47,448 nt of DNA, from assembly GCA_045612925.1 (NCBI GenBank), contig JAZKZX010000019.1, forward strand, positions 1-47,448, written 5' to 3'. Positions 15,424 to 23,696 of the stretch are shown one piece after another; within the stretch, counting starts at the first letter, position 1, and each line of letters starts with the position of its first letter. The DNA is from UBA1189 sp045612925 (GTDB lineage: Bacteria > Bacteroidota > Bacteroidia > Bacteroidales > Bacteroidaceae). The position numbers and the translations under genes are program-made. The notes under the pieces are model-generated. The model ran no database searches and was not told the DNA's origin. It saw only the letters and a program-made list of their open reading frames with translations.

Positions 15424-15464
15424 AACTGTATTATATTTTTAATGGTTGTTTCTATTTTCTGGGT

Positions 15465-15472
15465 CAAAGGTA
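15465..15472 (-). promoter_or_regulatory. -7 box before the nagB-like gene
   Basis: TACCTTTG on the minus strand, 41 nt upstream of the start codon. No clear -33 TTTG at the usual spacing. It suggests that the nagB-like gene can be transcribed apart from nagA. Confidence 0.55.
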
Positions 15473-15561
15473 GGAAAAGGCTTTGACATAACCTCACGTT
15501 TCGGTGTGTTTTTCACTACGCCCCCTTCTATCGAATCATAGAGAAAACCTATCACATACAA

Positions 15562-15593
15562 CGCCCCCGAAAGCTACTACACTTTCGGGGGCG
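15562..15593. terminator. Strong hairpin between nagA and the nagB-like gene
   Basis: A perfect 12-bp stem (CGCCCCCGAAAG with CTTTCGGGGGCG) with an 8-nt loop lies just after the nagA stop. There is no T-run on the minus strand, so it may stabilise the mRNA end or terminate weakly. Confidence 0.6.
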
Positions 15594-15624
15594 TCACTAT
15601 ATCTTTATCGATCCGTCTATCTCA

Positions 15625-16788
15625 TCAGATGGTATATGTACCCTCTACGAGTTTACCCATCGACCATACGCCGCGTACATTCAAGTTGTCGTCGAGCACC
15701 ACGATATCGGCATCCTTATCCTTCTCGAGCGAGCCCTTACGATCGTATACGCCCATGATCTTAGCAGGAGTCTCCGAAGCCATGCGAATAGCATCCTCCA
15801 AGGGGATATCTGCCTTCTGCACCAAGGTCTGTATCAATCGGTCCATAGTAGCGATAGATCCAGCCAATGCCGAACGGTCAGAGAGCTTGCACACACCATC
15901 TTCGATGATTACGCGAGGGTCAAATGCCACCTGGCTATCGCTGGCAGCGCAAGCGAGTGCGTCAGTGATGACACATGCACGCTCCACGCCCTTGGTATGA
16001 TGTACAAGGCGCAATATGGTAGCAGGCACGTGTACGCCATCAGCAACCACCTCTACGGTCATATCCTCATGCAAGTAGATACTCTCCACCGTACCCTCAT
16101 ACTTATATTCACGACGCTTGTGGAATCCCGGCATGGCGTTGTAGAAGTGCGTAGCATGCGTATAGCCACTCTTACGAGCTGCATGGATATCGTCATACTC
16201 GGCCTGTGTATGAGCTACCGAAGCCAAGATTCCTTTCTCGGTGATGTACTTACCGAACTGCATAGCACCGGGTAGCTCAGGAGCTGCATCCCAACGCTTG
16301 ATACAATCCCACTTCTCTACCAAGGGGATATACTCATTGGGGTCAGGGTTCTTGATATTCTCGGGTATCTGTCCACCCGCCATAGCGAGGTTAAGGTAGT
16401 GTCCCTCAAGATGCAAGCCGAGGATAGGACTATTGGGTTCCTTCATCAGTTTGGTACAAACCTCCGCTGCAGCCTCAATCATGGGTATGGTCGACGACGA
16501 CAGTGTGGGGTATATGCTGGTAGTACCATGCTTCATGTGCGCAGCCACAGCGCCACGGAAAGCCTCTTCGGTACCCTCCATGAAGTCGTATCCGCCACCA
16601 CCATGCACGTGTATGTCGATACCACCCGGCACCACATACATACCCTTTGCGTCAATCACTTCGGCTCCTACCACTGCGAGGTCGCAGTCGGTCACCGCTA
16701 AAATCTTACTGTCGCGGATGATTACCGAACCATCCTTAAGCCAACCCTGAGGAGTCAGGATTCTGGCATTGATAATCTGTGTCAACAT
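15625..16788 (-). CDS. nagA: N-acetylglucosamine-6-phosphate deacetylase
   Basis: A 387-residue amidohydrolase that removes acetyl from GlcNAc-6-phosphate, the step before deamination. Metal motif HVHGGGG (His60, His62), GLHLEGHYLN with the metal-binding Glu, SVAHTQAEYDDI, THFYNAM and the catalytic Asp in ITDALA are all present. Length is normal. It has its own promoter at 16841-16874, and the nagB-like gene follows after 201 nt with a hairpin and a second promoter box between. In this window it would act on amino sugar released from host glycans. Confidence 0.96.
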   Translation of the reverse strand: MLTQIINARILTPQGWLKDGSVIIRDSKILAVTDCDLAVVGAEVIDAKGMYVVPGGIDIHVHGGGGYDFMEGTEEAFRGAVAAHMKHGTTSIYPTLSSSTIPMIEAAAEVCTKLMKEPNSPILGLHLEGHYLNLAMAGGQIPENIKNPDPNEYIPLVEKWDCIKRWDAAPELPGAMQFGKYITEKGILASVAHTQAEYDDIHAARKSGYTHATHFYNAMPGFHKRREYKYEGTVESIYLHEDMTVEVVADGVHVPATILRLVHHTKGVERACVITDALACAASDSQVAFDPRVIIEDGVCKLSDRSALAGSIATMDRLIQTLVQKADIPLEDAIRMASETPAKIMGVYDRKGSLEKDKDADIVVLDDNLNVRGVWSMGKLVEGTYTI

Positions 16789-16840
16789 AGCTTATATATT
16801 ATCTATTGCGTTTTTGCCTATGCATGAAATCATTTGGACA

Positions 16841-16874
16841 CAAAGGTATTAACTTTTTTTTAAGTACAGACAAA
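16841..16874 (-). promoter_or_regulatory. Promoter of nagA
   Basis: On the minus strand: TTTG (16874-16871), a 22-nt spacer, TACCTTTG (16848-16841), 52 nt before the nagA start. No operator repeat was recognised. Confidence 0.65.
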
Positions 16875-17076
16875 AAGATCCAAGTTTTTTAGATGCCAAA
16901 TGGATTTATTCCAGGCAGCAGAGAGGTGAAAAGAATCCATAAGTACAAGATATAATAGTATATTATTTGAATCCCCAAATTCAGCATCTTGTTACTTCAA
17001 TAAAAGCGCATACAATTACTTGAAGGTAATCGCACAATTGTCAGAACAATTCCTTTTGGGTGTTTTGATTCTATCA

Positions 17077-17118
17077 CAAAAAGAAAAAGCATCGACAATC
17101 ATCAGATTATCAATGCTT
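17077..17118 (-). terminator. Terminator of tRNA-Pro
   Basis: On the minus strand AAGCATTGATAATC pairs with GATTGTCGATGCTT (14 bp, two G-U) around a TGAT loop, followed by TTTTCTTTTT. It starts 8 nt after the tRNA. Confidence 0.9.
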
Positions 17119-17126
17119 CTCCTCAG

Positions 17127-17201
17127 TCGGGGTGACTGGATTCGAACCAGCGACCACACGCCCCCCAGACGCGTACTCTAACCGGGCTGAGCTACACCCC
17201 G
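17127..17201 (-). tRNA. tRNA-Pro (anticodon GGG)
   Basis: A 75-nt cloverleaf on the minus strand: acceptor CGGGGTG/CACCCCG, D-stem GCTC/GAGT, anticodon stem CGCGT/GCGTG with loop CTGGGGG (anticodon GGG), T-arm GCTGG-TTCGAAT-CCAGT, discriminator A. CCA is not encoded. It is monocistronic, with promoter at 17218-17248. Confidence 0.95.
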
Positions 17202-17217
17202 CTGCTCAATTGCGGTG

Positions 17218-17248
17218 CAAAGGTATAGCTTTTTATTTAACTACACAA
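17218..17248 (-). promoter_or_regulatory. Promoter of tRNA-Pro
   Basis: On the minus strand: TTG (17248-17246), a 20-nt spacer, TACCTTTG (17225-17218), 16 nt before the tRNA. Confidence 0.8.
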
Positions 17249-17288
17249 CTTTTATCAAGTTTTTTTCGCGTTTTAGTGCTTTTTTTGC

Positions 17289-17296
17289 TAATTTTG
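17289..17296 (+). promoter_or_regulatory. -7 box before aroA
   Basis: TAATTTTG fits TAnnTTTG, 21 nt before the aroA ATG. The -33 position holds only TTCG, so this is a weaker match. It is divergent from tRNA-Pro. Confidence 0.5.
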
Positions 17297-17317
17297 CCCA
17301 AAATAAGGGCCAAAAGA

Positions 17318-18565
17318 ATGCAGATTTCACTCAACATACCCCAAAAGTTGTCGACTTGCATCGCACTACCCGCATCGAAAAGTGTGAGTAACCGAGCGCT
17401 GCTACTGCAAGCTTTGTGCCCAACAAGGCAACATGCCATCGCCAACCTTGCCGCATGTGACGACACCGACCACATGCTGCTGGGCATAGAGGCCAAGCAA
17501 GCCAGAGCAGGGCTCATCGACATAGGAGCTACGGGCACTGCCATGAGATTTCTCACAGCATACCTTGCTATCACAGAAGGCGAAACCACCCTCACAGGTA
17601 GCGAGCGTATGCAGCATCGACCGATAGGCACATTAGTGGAGGCCTTGCGTAAATTGGGAGCAGATATCACCTATACAAATAAAGAGGGATACCCTCCCCT
17701 ATACATCCGTGGCAAAAAGCTACAGGGAGGCATATTGGACATAGAGGCCGACATCAGTTCGCAATACATTTCGGCACTGCTCATGATAGCGCCTTGCCTT
17801 ACTAATGGACTGACACTCCACCTGAAAGGAAACATTGCATCGCGCACTTACATAGAACTCACTCTTGACCTCATGCGCAGGTATGGCGCTATGGCCGAGT
17901 GGACCGACAAGCAAACCATACGCGTTGTCCCCGGCACATACGAAGACATTCCCCTCACCGTAGAAGCCGATTGGAGCGCAGCATCGTATTGGTACGAATT
18001 AGCAGCCATAGCGGCGCATCTTGGACACGATGTAGAGATCACCCTACCCGCCCTTGCCTCCAACAGCCAACAGGGAGACCGAGTAGTAGCACAATTGTTC
18101 GAAAAAATGGGCATAAAAACCGAATATTCCGAACATGGAGCGAGACTATTTAATTCAGAATTCAAAATTCAGAATTCAGAATTGACCCTCGACTTTACTC
18201 ATTGCCCCGACATCGCACAAACCTTGGCTGTAACCCATTGCCTATTGGGCACACCTTATATATATAAAGGAATACACAGCCTGCGAATCAAAGAGACCGA
18301 CCGCATAGCAGCCCTTATCACCGAACTGCGCAAGTTAGGCTTTGTACTACGCGCTGAAGGCGATGCATGCCTTATATGGGATGGCACGCGCTGCGCGCCC
18401 GACCCACACCCCACAATAGCAACCTATGATGACCACCGCATGGCTATGGCATTTGCACCTGCAGCCTTATGCTACGACGGGCTCACCATAGAACATCCCG
18501 AAGTGGTGACAAAATCGTACCCTACATTCTGGGATGACCTGAAAAGATTAGAAACTAAGAGTTGA
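17318..18565 (+). CDS. aroA: 3-phosphoshikimate 1-carboxyvinyltransferase (EPSP synthase)
   Basis: A 415-residue EPSP synthase of the shikimate pathway, joining PEP to shikimate 3-phosphate. Seen: LPASKSVSNRALLLQAL (phosphate-binding Lys/Ser), GATGTAMRFLTAYLA, ERMQHRPIGTLVEALRKLGA, SSQYISALLM, the catalytic Asp/Glu region DWSAASYWY and KETDRIAAL, and DDHRMAMAFA. I use the ATG at 17318; a longer frame would read through the antisense of tRNA-Pro. Odd feature: residues about 279-289 (NSEFKIQNSEL) are encoded by an AATTCAGAATTC-type repeat (18152-18183), an apparent in-frame insertion before the conserved LDF...PDIAQT segment. Confidence 0.95.
   Translation: MQISLNIPQKLSTCIALPASKSVSNRALLLQALCPTRQHAIANLAACDDTDHMLLGIEAKQARAGLIDIGATGTAMRFLTAYLAITEGETTLTGSERMQHRPIGTLVEALRKLGADITYTNKEGYPPLYIRGKKLQGGILDIEADISSQYISALLMIAPCLTNGLTLHLKGNIASRTYIELTLDLMRRYGAMAEWTDKQTIRVVPGTYEDIPLTVEADWSAASYWYELAAIAAHLGHDVEITLPALASNSQQGDRVVAQLFEKMGIKTEYSEHGARLFNSEFKIQNSELTLDFTHCPDIAQTLAVTHCLLGTPYIYKGIHSLRIKETDRIAALITELRKLGFVLRAEGDACLIWDGTRCAPDPHPTIATYDDHRMAMAFAPAALCYDGLTIEHPEVVTKSYPTFWDDLKRLETKS
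18152..18183 (+). repeat. AATTCAGAATTC-type repeat inside aroA
   Basis: Four GAATTC/AAATTC-centred units (AATTCAGAATTC, AAAATTC, AGAATTC, AGAATT) in 32 nt, read in frame. Far richer in A and T than the surrounding gene. Confidence 0.85.
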
Positions 18566-18610
18566 AGGAGATAGTATGCTTATAACATTGAAAAAATAAA
18601 AATCAACAAT

Positions 18611-19051
18611 ATGAACATAGCAGTATATAGCGTAATCTTTCTAGCAGCCCTCGTAGCACTATCGCTCGTAGGGCGCATCATCAGAAAGCAGAATGGTATA
18701 GAGACGTTGCCCCCTTCGACGGAAGAGGCTATCCCTACAACCTCTCAGCCCGAAGAGGCGACACCCGAAGAAGATGATGAGGAGTGCTGTGGGGAGCACG
18801 AGGTGTGCGAGAAGGGAAAGATAAAACGGGCACTACGCACCGACATCGAATACTTTGACGATGAGGAGCTCGACCGCTTCCGAGGCATCGCACCTGACGA
18901 TTATGATGACGAAGCCGTGGAGGAGTTTCGCGAAGTGCTCTACACCATGTACCCCTCAGAAATTGAGGACTGGCTCAAGAGCCTCGAACTGCGCGAAGTG
19001 GCTGTGCCCGACGCACTGAAGGATGAGCTCTTCATGCTACTGAGACAGTAA
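18611..19051 (+). CDS. Membrane-anchored acidic protein with a Cys motif
   Basis: A 146-residue protein. One N-terminal membrane helix (about 3-22, IAVYSVIFLAALVALSLVG) is followed by an acidic, Pro/Glu-rich linker (about 30-58), then ECCGEHEVCEKGKIKRALR (Cys59, 60, 66), and a C-terminal helical domain (about 76-146) with YFDDEELDRFRG and YPSEIEDWLKSLELREVAVPDALKDELFMLLR. The CC-x5-C motif could bind a metal or form disulfides. I think this arrangement after aroA recurs in Bacteroidales, but do not know a function. It lies 45 nt after aroA and ends at a terminator. Confidence 0.8.
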   Translation: MNIAVYSVIFLAALVALSLVGRIIRKQNGIETLPPSTEEAIPTTSQPEEATPEEDDEECCGEHEVCEKGKIKRALRTDIEYFDDEELDRFRGIAPDDYDDEAVEEFREVLYTMYPSEIEDWLKSLELREVAVPDALKDELFMLLRQ

Positions 19052-19075
19052 GCACATATTCATATAAACAACAGA

Positions 19076-19101
19076 AAGGAGGATGCCGTGGCATCCTCCT
19101 T
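19076..19101. terminator. Terminator between the Cys-motif protein and the aminotransferase gene
   Basis: A perfect 12-bp stem (AAGGAGGATGCC with GGCATCCTCCTT) with a GT loop between converging genes. T-tracts are short. Confidence 0.8.
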
Positions 19102-19127
19102 CATTATACCTTATCGAAAGTCGCTGA

Positions 19128-20321
19128 TTAAGCCAACTTTGCCAATGCCTCCTTGATACGACGCATAGCCTCGACAATATTCTCATCGGAGGTAGCATAG
19201 CTCATGCGGATACACTCGGGCGAACCGAACGAGTCGCCGCCTACGCAAGCAACATGACCCTCTTCGAGGAGGTACATAGCGAGATCTGAAGCGGTCTCAA
19301 TAACCTTATCTCCAAATTTCTTGCCGTAGTAGGCGCTGCACTTGGGGAAGAGGTAGAAAGCGCCTTGGGGCTCGTTAACCTCAAAGCCAGGAATCTCACG
19401 ACCGAGCTTTACGATGAGGTTGCGACGACGCTCGAAGGCTTGACGCATCTCCTCGACAGGTTCTTGTGTCCCACGGTAAGCAGCCTCGGCAGCCTTCTGT
19501 GACACTGAGCAAGGACCACTGGTGTACTGACCCTGCAACTTGTTGCAAGCCTTAACCAACCATTCGGGACCAGCGATGAAGCCGATACGCCAACCGGTCA
19601 TGGCATACGCCTTTGACACACCGTTGATGATGACTACACGGTCGTGTACGCCAGGGAACTGGGCTATGCTCTCGTGACGACCTACATAGTTGATATGCTC
19701 ATAAATCTCGTCGGCAATGACATACACCTGCTCATGACGCTCGAGCACTGCTGCCAAAGCGGCAAGCTCTTCGCGGCTATATACCGAGCCTGTGGGGTTA
19801 GAGGGGGAGCAAAGGATGATAGCCTTGGTCTTGTCAGTGATAGCAGCCTCGAGTTGCTCGGGAGTAATCTTGAAGTCCTGCTCGATGCCTGCAGGTACGA
19901 TTACGGGAGTACCATTGGCCATGAGTACCATCTCGGGATAGCTTACCCAGTAGGGAGCAGGCACGATGACCTCATCACCCTCGTTGACGAGAGCCATCAC
20001 GACATTACATACCGACTGCTTGGCACCATTGGCGCAAGAAATCTGATTGATGGTATACTCGAGGTTATTCTCATTCTTGAGCTTGTCTACGATAGCCTGA
20101 CGCAAGGCAGGATAACCGGGCACGGGTGAATAGCGTGAAAAGTTATCATCTATAGCTTGCTTAGCAGCCTCCTTGATGTGATCGGGAGTATTGAAGTCGG
20201 GCTCACCCACACTGAGGTTAATAACATCTACGCCCTGCGCCTTGAGCTCGGCACTGCGCTGCGACATCGCCAAGGTAGCTGAAGGCGACAAACGATTGAT
20301 AAGATTGCTTAATGCGTTCAT
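19128..20321 (-). CDS. Pyridoxal-phosphate aminotransferase, aspartate type (class I)
   Basis: A 397-residue fold-type I aminotransferase, probably aspartate aminotransferase (aspartate + 2-oxoglutarate to oxaloacetate + glutamate). Seen: NLSVGEPDFNTPDHI, the GYPALRQAI segment, CSPSNPTG, the PLP-binding DEIYEHI, the Schiff-base Lys in NGVSKAYAMTGWRIGFIAG and the carboxylate-binding Arg in ECIRMSYATS. Length is standard. It is the last gene of the lptF/G-ribBA-aminotransferase run, 29 nt after ribBA. Substrate choice within the subfamily is inferred from overall sequence type. Confidence 0.92.
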   Translation of the reverse strand: MNALSNLINRLSPSATLAMSQRSAELKAQGVDVINLSVGEPDFNTPDHIKEAAKQAIDDNFSRYSPVPGYPALRQAIVDKLKNENNLEYTINQISCANGAKQSVCNVVMALVNEGDEVIVPAPYWVSYPEMVLMANGTPVIVPAGIEQDFKITPEQLEAAITDKTKAIILCSPSNPTGSVYSREELAALAAVLERHEQVYVIADEIYEHINYVGRHESIAQFPGVHDRVVIINGVSKAYAMTGWRIGFIAGPEWLVKACNKLQGQYTSGPCSVSQKAAEAAYRGTQEPVEEMRQAFERRRNLIVKLGREIPGFEVNEPQGAFYLFPKCSAYYGKKFGDKVIETASDLAMYLLEEGHVACVGGDSFGSPECIRMSYATSDENIVEAMRRIKEALAKLA

Positions 20322-20350
20322 ACTATTTATATCTTTTGAGTTTGAGTTTG

Positions 20351-21583
20351 TTAATTTTTCAATTTCAAGGTGTGCCCCATACGCTCCTTCTTGGTACGTA
20401 AATAGCGTTCGTTATATTCGTTAGGAACGACTTCGATAGGAACATTCTCTACAATCTCGAGACCATACGCTTCGAGACCAATGCGCTTCACGGGGTTATT
20501 GGTGAGCAAGCGCATCTTGTGCACACCGAGCGAACGGAGTATCTGTGCACCTACACCATAGTCGCGCTCGTCAGCATCGAAGCCGAGATGAATGTTGGCA
20601 TCTACGGTGTCGAGGCCCTGCTCTTGCAGCTTATATGCCTTAATCTTGTTCATCAAGCCAATGCCACGACCCTCTTGCATCATATACACCACAACACCCT
20701 TGCCTGCGGCCTCAATCTCTTCCATTGCCTTGTGCAGCTGATCGCCACAGTCGCAACGGCATGATCCGAAGATATCGCCTGTCATGCATGAAGAGTGCAT
20801 GCGCACGAGGATAGCCTCGTCTTCTTCCCACTCGCCCTTGATAAGCGCTACATGCTCGGCGCCATTAGAAAGCTGACGGAAGGGAATCAAGCGGAAATGA
20901 CCATGTGCAGTGGGCATATCGACCTCTTCACCACGCTCAATCATCGACTCGTGCTCAAGGCGATAGGCTATGAGATCATGGATAGTGATGAGGGGGATAT
21001 TCATCTCTCGAGAGATCTCTATCAGCTGAGGCATACGCGCCATAGTGCCATCTTCATTCATAATCTCAATGAGTGCTGCTGCGGGTTGCAAGCCAGCCAG
21101 ACGGGCGAGGTCAATAGAAGCCTCTGTGTGGCCAGCACGACGGAGCACACCCTTATCCTGTGCATAGAGCGGATTGATATGTCCGGGGCGACCAAAATCT
21201 TCAGCCTTACGTGCAGGGTCTGCCAAGGCACGAATGGTAGCGGCACGGTCAGCCGTAGACACACCCGTAGAGCAGCCCTCAATAAGGTCGACCGTCACTG
21301 TGAACGGAGTACCCAAAATACTGGTATTGGTGCTCACCTGCGGAGCGAGGTTAAGTTCTTCGCAACGCGACAATGTGATGGGAGCGCACAATACGCCACG
21401 TCCATAGCGTAGCATGAAGTTAACGATGTCTGGGGTAATCTTCTCTGCGGCGACAATAAAGTCACCCTCATTCTCACGGTCTTCATCATCGACCACAATC
21501 ACAATTCCTCCCTGGCGGAAGGTCTCCACAGCCTCTTCAATAGTGCTGAGGCACCATTCTTTTTCGTTACAATTTTCTTTCAT
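20351..21583 (-). CDS. ribBA: Bifunctional 3,4-dihydroxy-2-butanone-4-phosphate synthase/GTP cyclohydrolase II
   Basis: A 410-residue RibBA, the two entry steps of riboflavin synthesis. The RibB half (about 1-210) has VDDEDRENEGDF, the CSTGVSTADRAATI phosphate loop and RAGHTEASIDLARLAG. The RibA half (about 215-410) has the zinc-binding HSSCMTGDIFGSCRCDCG and MQEGRGIGLMNKIKAYKLQ, both complete. Its 5' end overlaps the LptF/G-like gene by 17 nt, so the two are coupled. No FMN riboswitch was seen in the region, and none is expected inside an operon at this position. Confidence 0.96.
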   Translation of the reverse strand: MKENCNEKEWCLSTIEEAVETFRQGGIVIVVDDEDRENEGDFIVAAEKITPDIVNFMLRYGRGVLCAPITLSRCEELNLAPQVSTNTSILGTPFTVTVDLIEGCSTGVSTADRAATIRALADPARKAEDFGRPGHINPLYAQDKGVLRRAGHTEASIDLARLAGLQPAAALIEIMNEDGTMARMPQLIEISREMNIPLITIHDLIAYRLEHESMIERGEEVDMPTAHGHFRLIPFRQLSNGAEHVALIKGEWEEDEAILVRMHSSCMTGDIFGSCRCDCGDQLHKAMEEIEAAGKGVVVYMMQEGRGIGLMNKIKAYKLQEQGLDTVDANIHLGFDADERDYGVGAQILRSLGVHKMRLLTNNPVKRIGLEAYGLEIVENVPIEVVPNEYNERYLRTKKERMGHTLKLKN

Positions 21584-23471
21584 AGATAATATTTTGTATT
21601 TCTTTGTTTATTCGTGTTATCTCTGCCAAATCCCCCTTCAGACGACGCCTAAAGAACACCGCACGCACATAAAGCACCAAGCCGATGGGCAGCACTATAC
21701 CTACAGCAACATTAGCCCCCTTACGAGTGAAGGGCGATCTGTGCGAGGCGACTGACATCACGGGATAAGTATTGATCTTATGGATTATCTCTTGGCTACG
21801 ACTATTGCTCAACTGCTGAATGACATGTGCAAGCCGACTGTTCACCGCAATCAGTGCCCTATCGTGGCCCTGCTGGGCGAACATACCTACATAGCTGGGT
21901 AAGAGAGAGAGCAAGTGCATAGCATCGTACTCTTCACATGCAGTAGACAATGCAGAAAGTTCGTCTGCAATACTGCTATAATCAGGATCATCGATGATGA
22001 CCTCCTTGACCACATTGTTGCGCTTGACGCGTATTCCCAGCAACCAACAAATAGCATTCTTGTAGAGGTCAACATTGAACACGCCCGAGTCCTTGTTGGC
22101 CTGATAGGTGAGAAAGATGCCCAAAGGCGCCAACACCGATGTGCTCATCCACGCACCCCACCACACGGGTATCTCCCCTTCACGAGCAAGTTTGGTACCC
22201 GAAGTGTCGAGGATATAATAGACGATAAAGGTAAACACCGACACCACCACCGGCATGCCCAGTCCACCCTTGCGAATGATGGCGCCCAAAGGAGCACCAA
22301 TGAAGAAGAAGACGATGCACGATAGCGACAGACTAATCTTGGCAAACCACTCAAGCTGATGACGACGGATATTCTTGTCGGCACTGAACACGGTCTTAGA
22401 CTTCAGCGCCAATTCATTCTTTAGGTTGTTGATGCGGCGCTCCCCGCTCTCGAGCCACCTCCTGCGCTGATCTCGCGTAGAGGAGTAGAACAAGCTATCT
22501 ACATCAACACGGGTCACATGCTCCTGCTCTACAAAATCGCGCAGCCTCGTCGTGTCGGACTTAGTCAACTTGTACGATGCATACGAATTGATGCTCAACT
22601 GGGCGAAATATACACGCCCTACGCTATCCTGCACGGCAGACATCGAGTCTATATCGTGTGACAACTGGGGCATATTCTTGTTCATAGCATTTCCCGACAG
22701 GAAACTGCCGTCCATCATATCAAACTCGTTGCTAAATTCGATAAGCATCGTCTTTTCGCCAAACTGCTCGCGACGATAGGGGATATTCCTTGAGTTTATC
22801 TGTCCGTCTTTAAGATTCTCAAACTGTTCGCCATGATAAAGGATAAACTTCAAGTGCTGCTTGTCGGCCGTAGTCTCTAAACGTCCACTATCGGCTTTCA
22901 GAATAGTGGCATTCTCAAAGCCATTGCTTAAGTTATATATGACCACACCATACAACATACCAGTCTCGTTATCCTTCTTCTTCACATATAGGTTATAGTC
23001 TTCGATGCCATCATAGAATGCTCCTTCGGGTATCTCCAGTTCGGGAGACTTCTGCTTCATAGAAATAAGCAGACGCTGCAACTGGAGGTTGGCGTGAGGA
23101 ACTGTCACATTCTGAAAATAAAACGACACAAGACCCAGCCCTATGCAAAAGACGATAAGCGGCCTCATCACTCTAATCAAGGGTATGCCGGCCGACTTCA
23201 TAGCAGTGAGCTCTACACGCTCGCCAAAGTTACCAAAGGTTATGAGCGCAGCCAGCAATATCGCCAAAGGGAGTGACTTGGGCACCAAGGTCAGAGCAGC
23301 GTAGTAGAAGAACTTCATGAGTACATCCATCGGGATCCCCTTACCCACCAACTCATCCACATACAACCAAAGCAACTGCATGATAAAGATAAACAAGCAG
23401 ATAAAGAAGGTGCCGACAAACATAATGCCGAAACTTTTCAGTACGAATATGTCGAGTTTCTTCATGCGCAC
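21567..23471 (-). CDS. LptF/LptG family LPS export permease
   Basis: A 634-residue membrane protein of the YjgP/YjgQ (LptF/LptG) family, which with LptB drives lipopolysaccharide out of the inner membrane. The N-terminal helices (KSFGIMFVGTFFICLFIFIMQLL, then PKSLPLAILLAALITFGNFGERVELTAMKSAGIPLIRVMRP) carry the family's coupling segment. A periplasmic beta-jellyroll region (about 125-350) follows, then three more helices (about 370-460). A C-terminal extension of about 165 residues ends in another helix. ATG at 23465 is a possible alternative start. It overlaps ribBA by 17 nt; promoter at 23497-23527. Confidence 0.92.
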   Translation of the reverse strand: MRMKKLDIFVLKSFGIMFVGTFFICLFIFIMQLLWLYVDELVGKGIPMDVLMKFFYYAALTLVPKSLPLAILLAALITFGNFGERVELTAMKSAGIPLIRVMRPLIVFCIGLGLVSFYFQNVTVPHANLQLQRLLISMKQKSPELEIPEGAFYDGIEDYNLYVKKKDNETGMLYGVVIYNLSNGFENATILKADSGRLETTADKQHLKFILYHGEQFENLKDGQINSRNIPYRREQFGEKTMLIEFSNEFDMMDGSFLSGNAMNKNMPQLSHDIDSMSAVQDSVGRVYFAQLSINSYASYKLTKSDTTRLRDFVEQEHVTRVDVDSLFYSSTRDQRRRWLESGERRINNLKNELALKSKTVFSADKNIRRHQLEWFAKISLSLSCIVFFFIGAPLGAIIRKGGLGMPVVVSVFTFIVYYILDTSGTKLAREGEIPVWWGAWMSTSVLAPLGIFLTYQANKDSGVFNVDLYKNAICWLLGIRVKRNNVVKEVIIDDPDYSSIADELSALSTACEEYDAMHLLSLLPSYVGMFAQQGHDRALIAVNSRLAHVIQQLSNSRSQEIIHKINTYPVMSVASHRSPFTRKGANVAVGIVLPIGLVLYVRAVFFRRRLKGDLAEITRINKEIQNIIYERKL

Positions 23472-23496
23472 AAGTGTGTACCTCTTAAATCACGCA

Positions 23497-23527
23497 CAAA
23501 GATACAAACAAGCGAGCGAAAAACAAA
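23497..23527 (-). promoter_or_regulatory. Promoter of the LptF/G-ribBA-aminotransferase operon
   Basis: On the minus strand: TTTG (23527-23524), a 19-nt spacer, TATCTTTG (23504-23497), 25 nt before the start codon. Confidence 0.8.
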
Positions 23528-23611
23528 GCGTGATTTGATTTTAAACAAGCGAAAAACGACATCTGCAAAAAAACGACAAAGAGAGCGCCTCATTTATCCC
23601 AACCATACGAC

Positions 23612-23653
23612 AAAAAAAATACACCCGCGATTGACACATCAAACGCAGGTGTA
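23612..23653 (-). terminator. Terminator of the START-like gene
   Basis: On the minus strand TACACCTGCG pairs with CGCGGGTGTA around a 14-nt loop and is followed by eight T. A second hairpin (GTGTAATA with TATTACAC, 23649-23670) overlaps its first arm by 5 nt, so the two exclude each other. Confidence 0.85.
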
Positions 23654-23696
23654 ATAAACATCTATTACACTTGAAACCAATACATTACGCCGTGGA

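Larger units (their letters stand above)
16789..17126. other. Intergenic stretch between nagA and tRNA-Pro
   Basis: A 338-nt AT-rich gap. It holds the nagA promoter (16841-16874) and the terminator of tRNA-Pro (17077-17118). Between them, about 16880-17075, I see no credible frame and no recognised RNA. One imperfect inverted repeat (TTACTTCAA near 16992 with TTGAAGGTAA near 17020) is present without a known role. Confidence 0.6.

Noticed and set aside
16880..17075. Possible small RNA in the nagA/tRNA-Pro gap
   Set aside because: No promoter-terminator pair of its own; only one weak inverted repeat. Not enough to call.
17132..17317. A 62-codon N-terminal extension of aroA that starts MTGFEPATTRPPDA
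   Set aside because: It is the antisense of tRNA-Pro and the divergent promoters read as protein. The EPSP synthase family starts at 17318.
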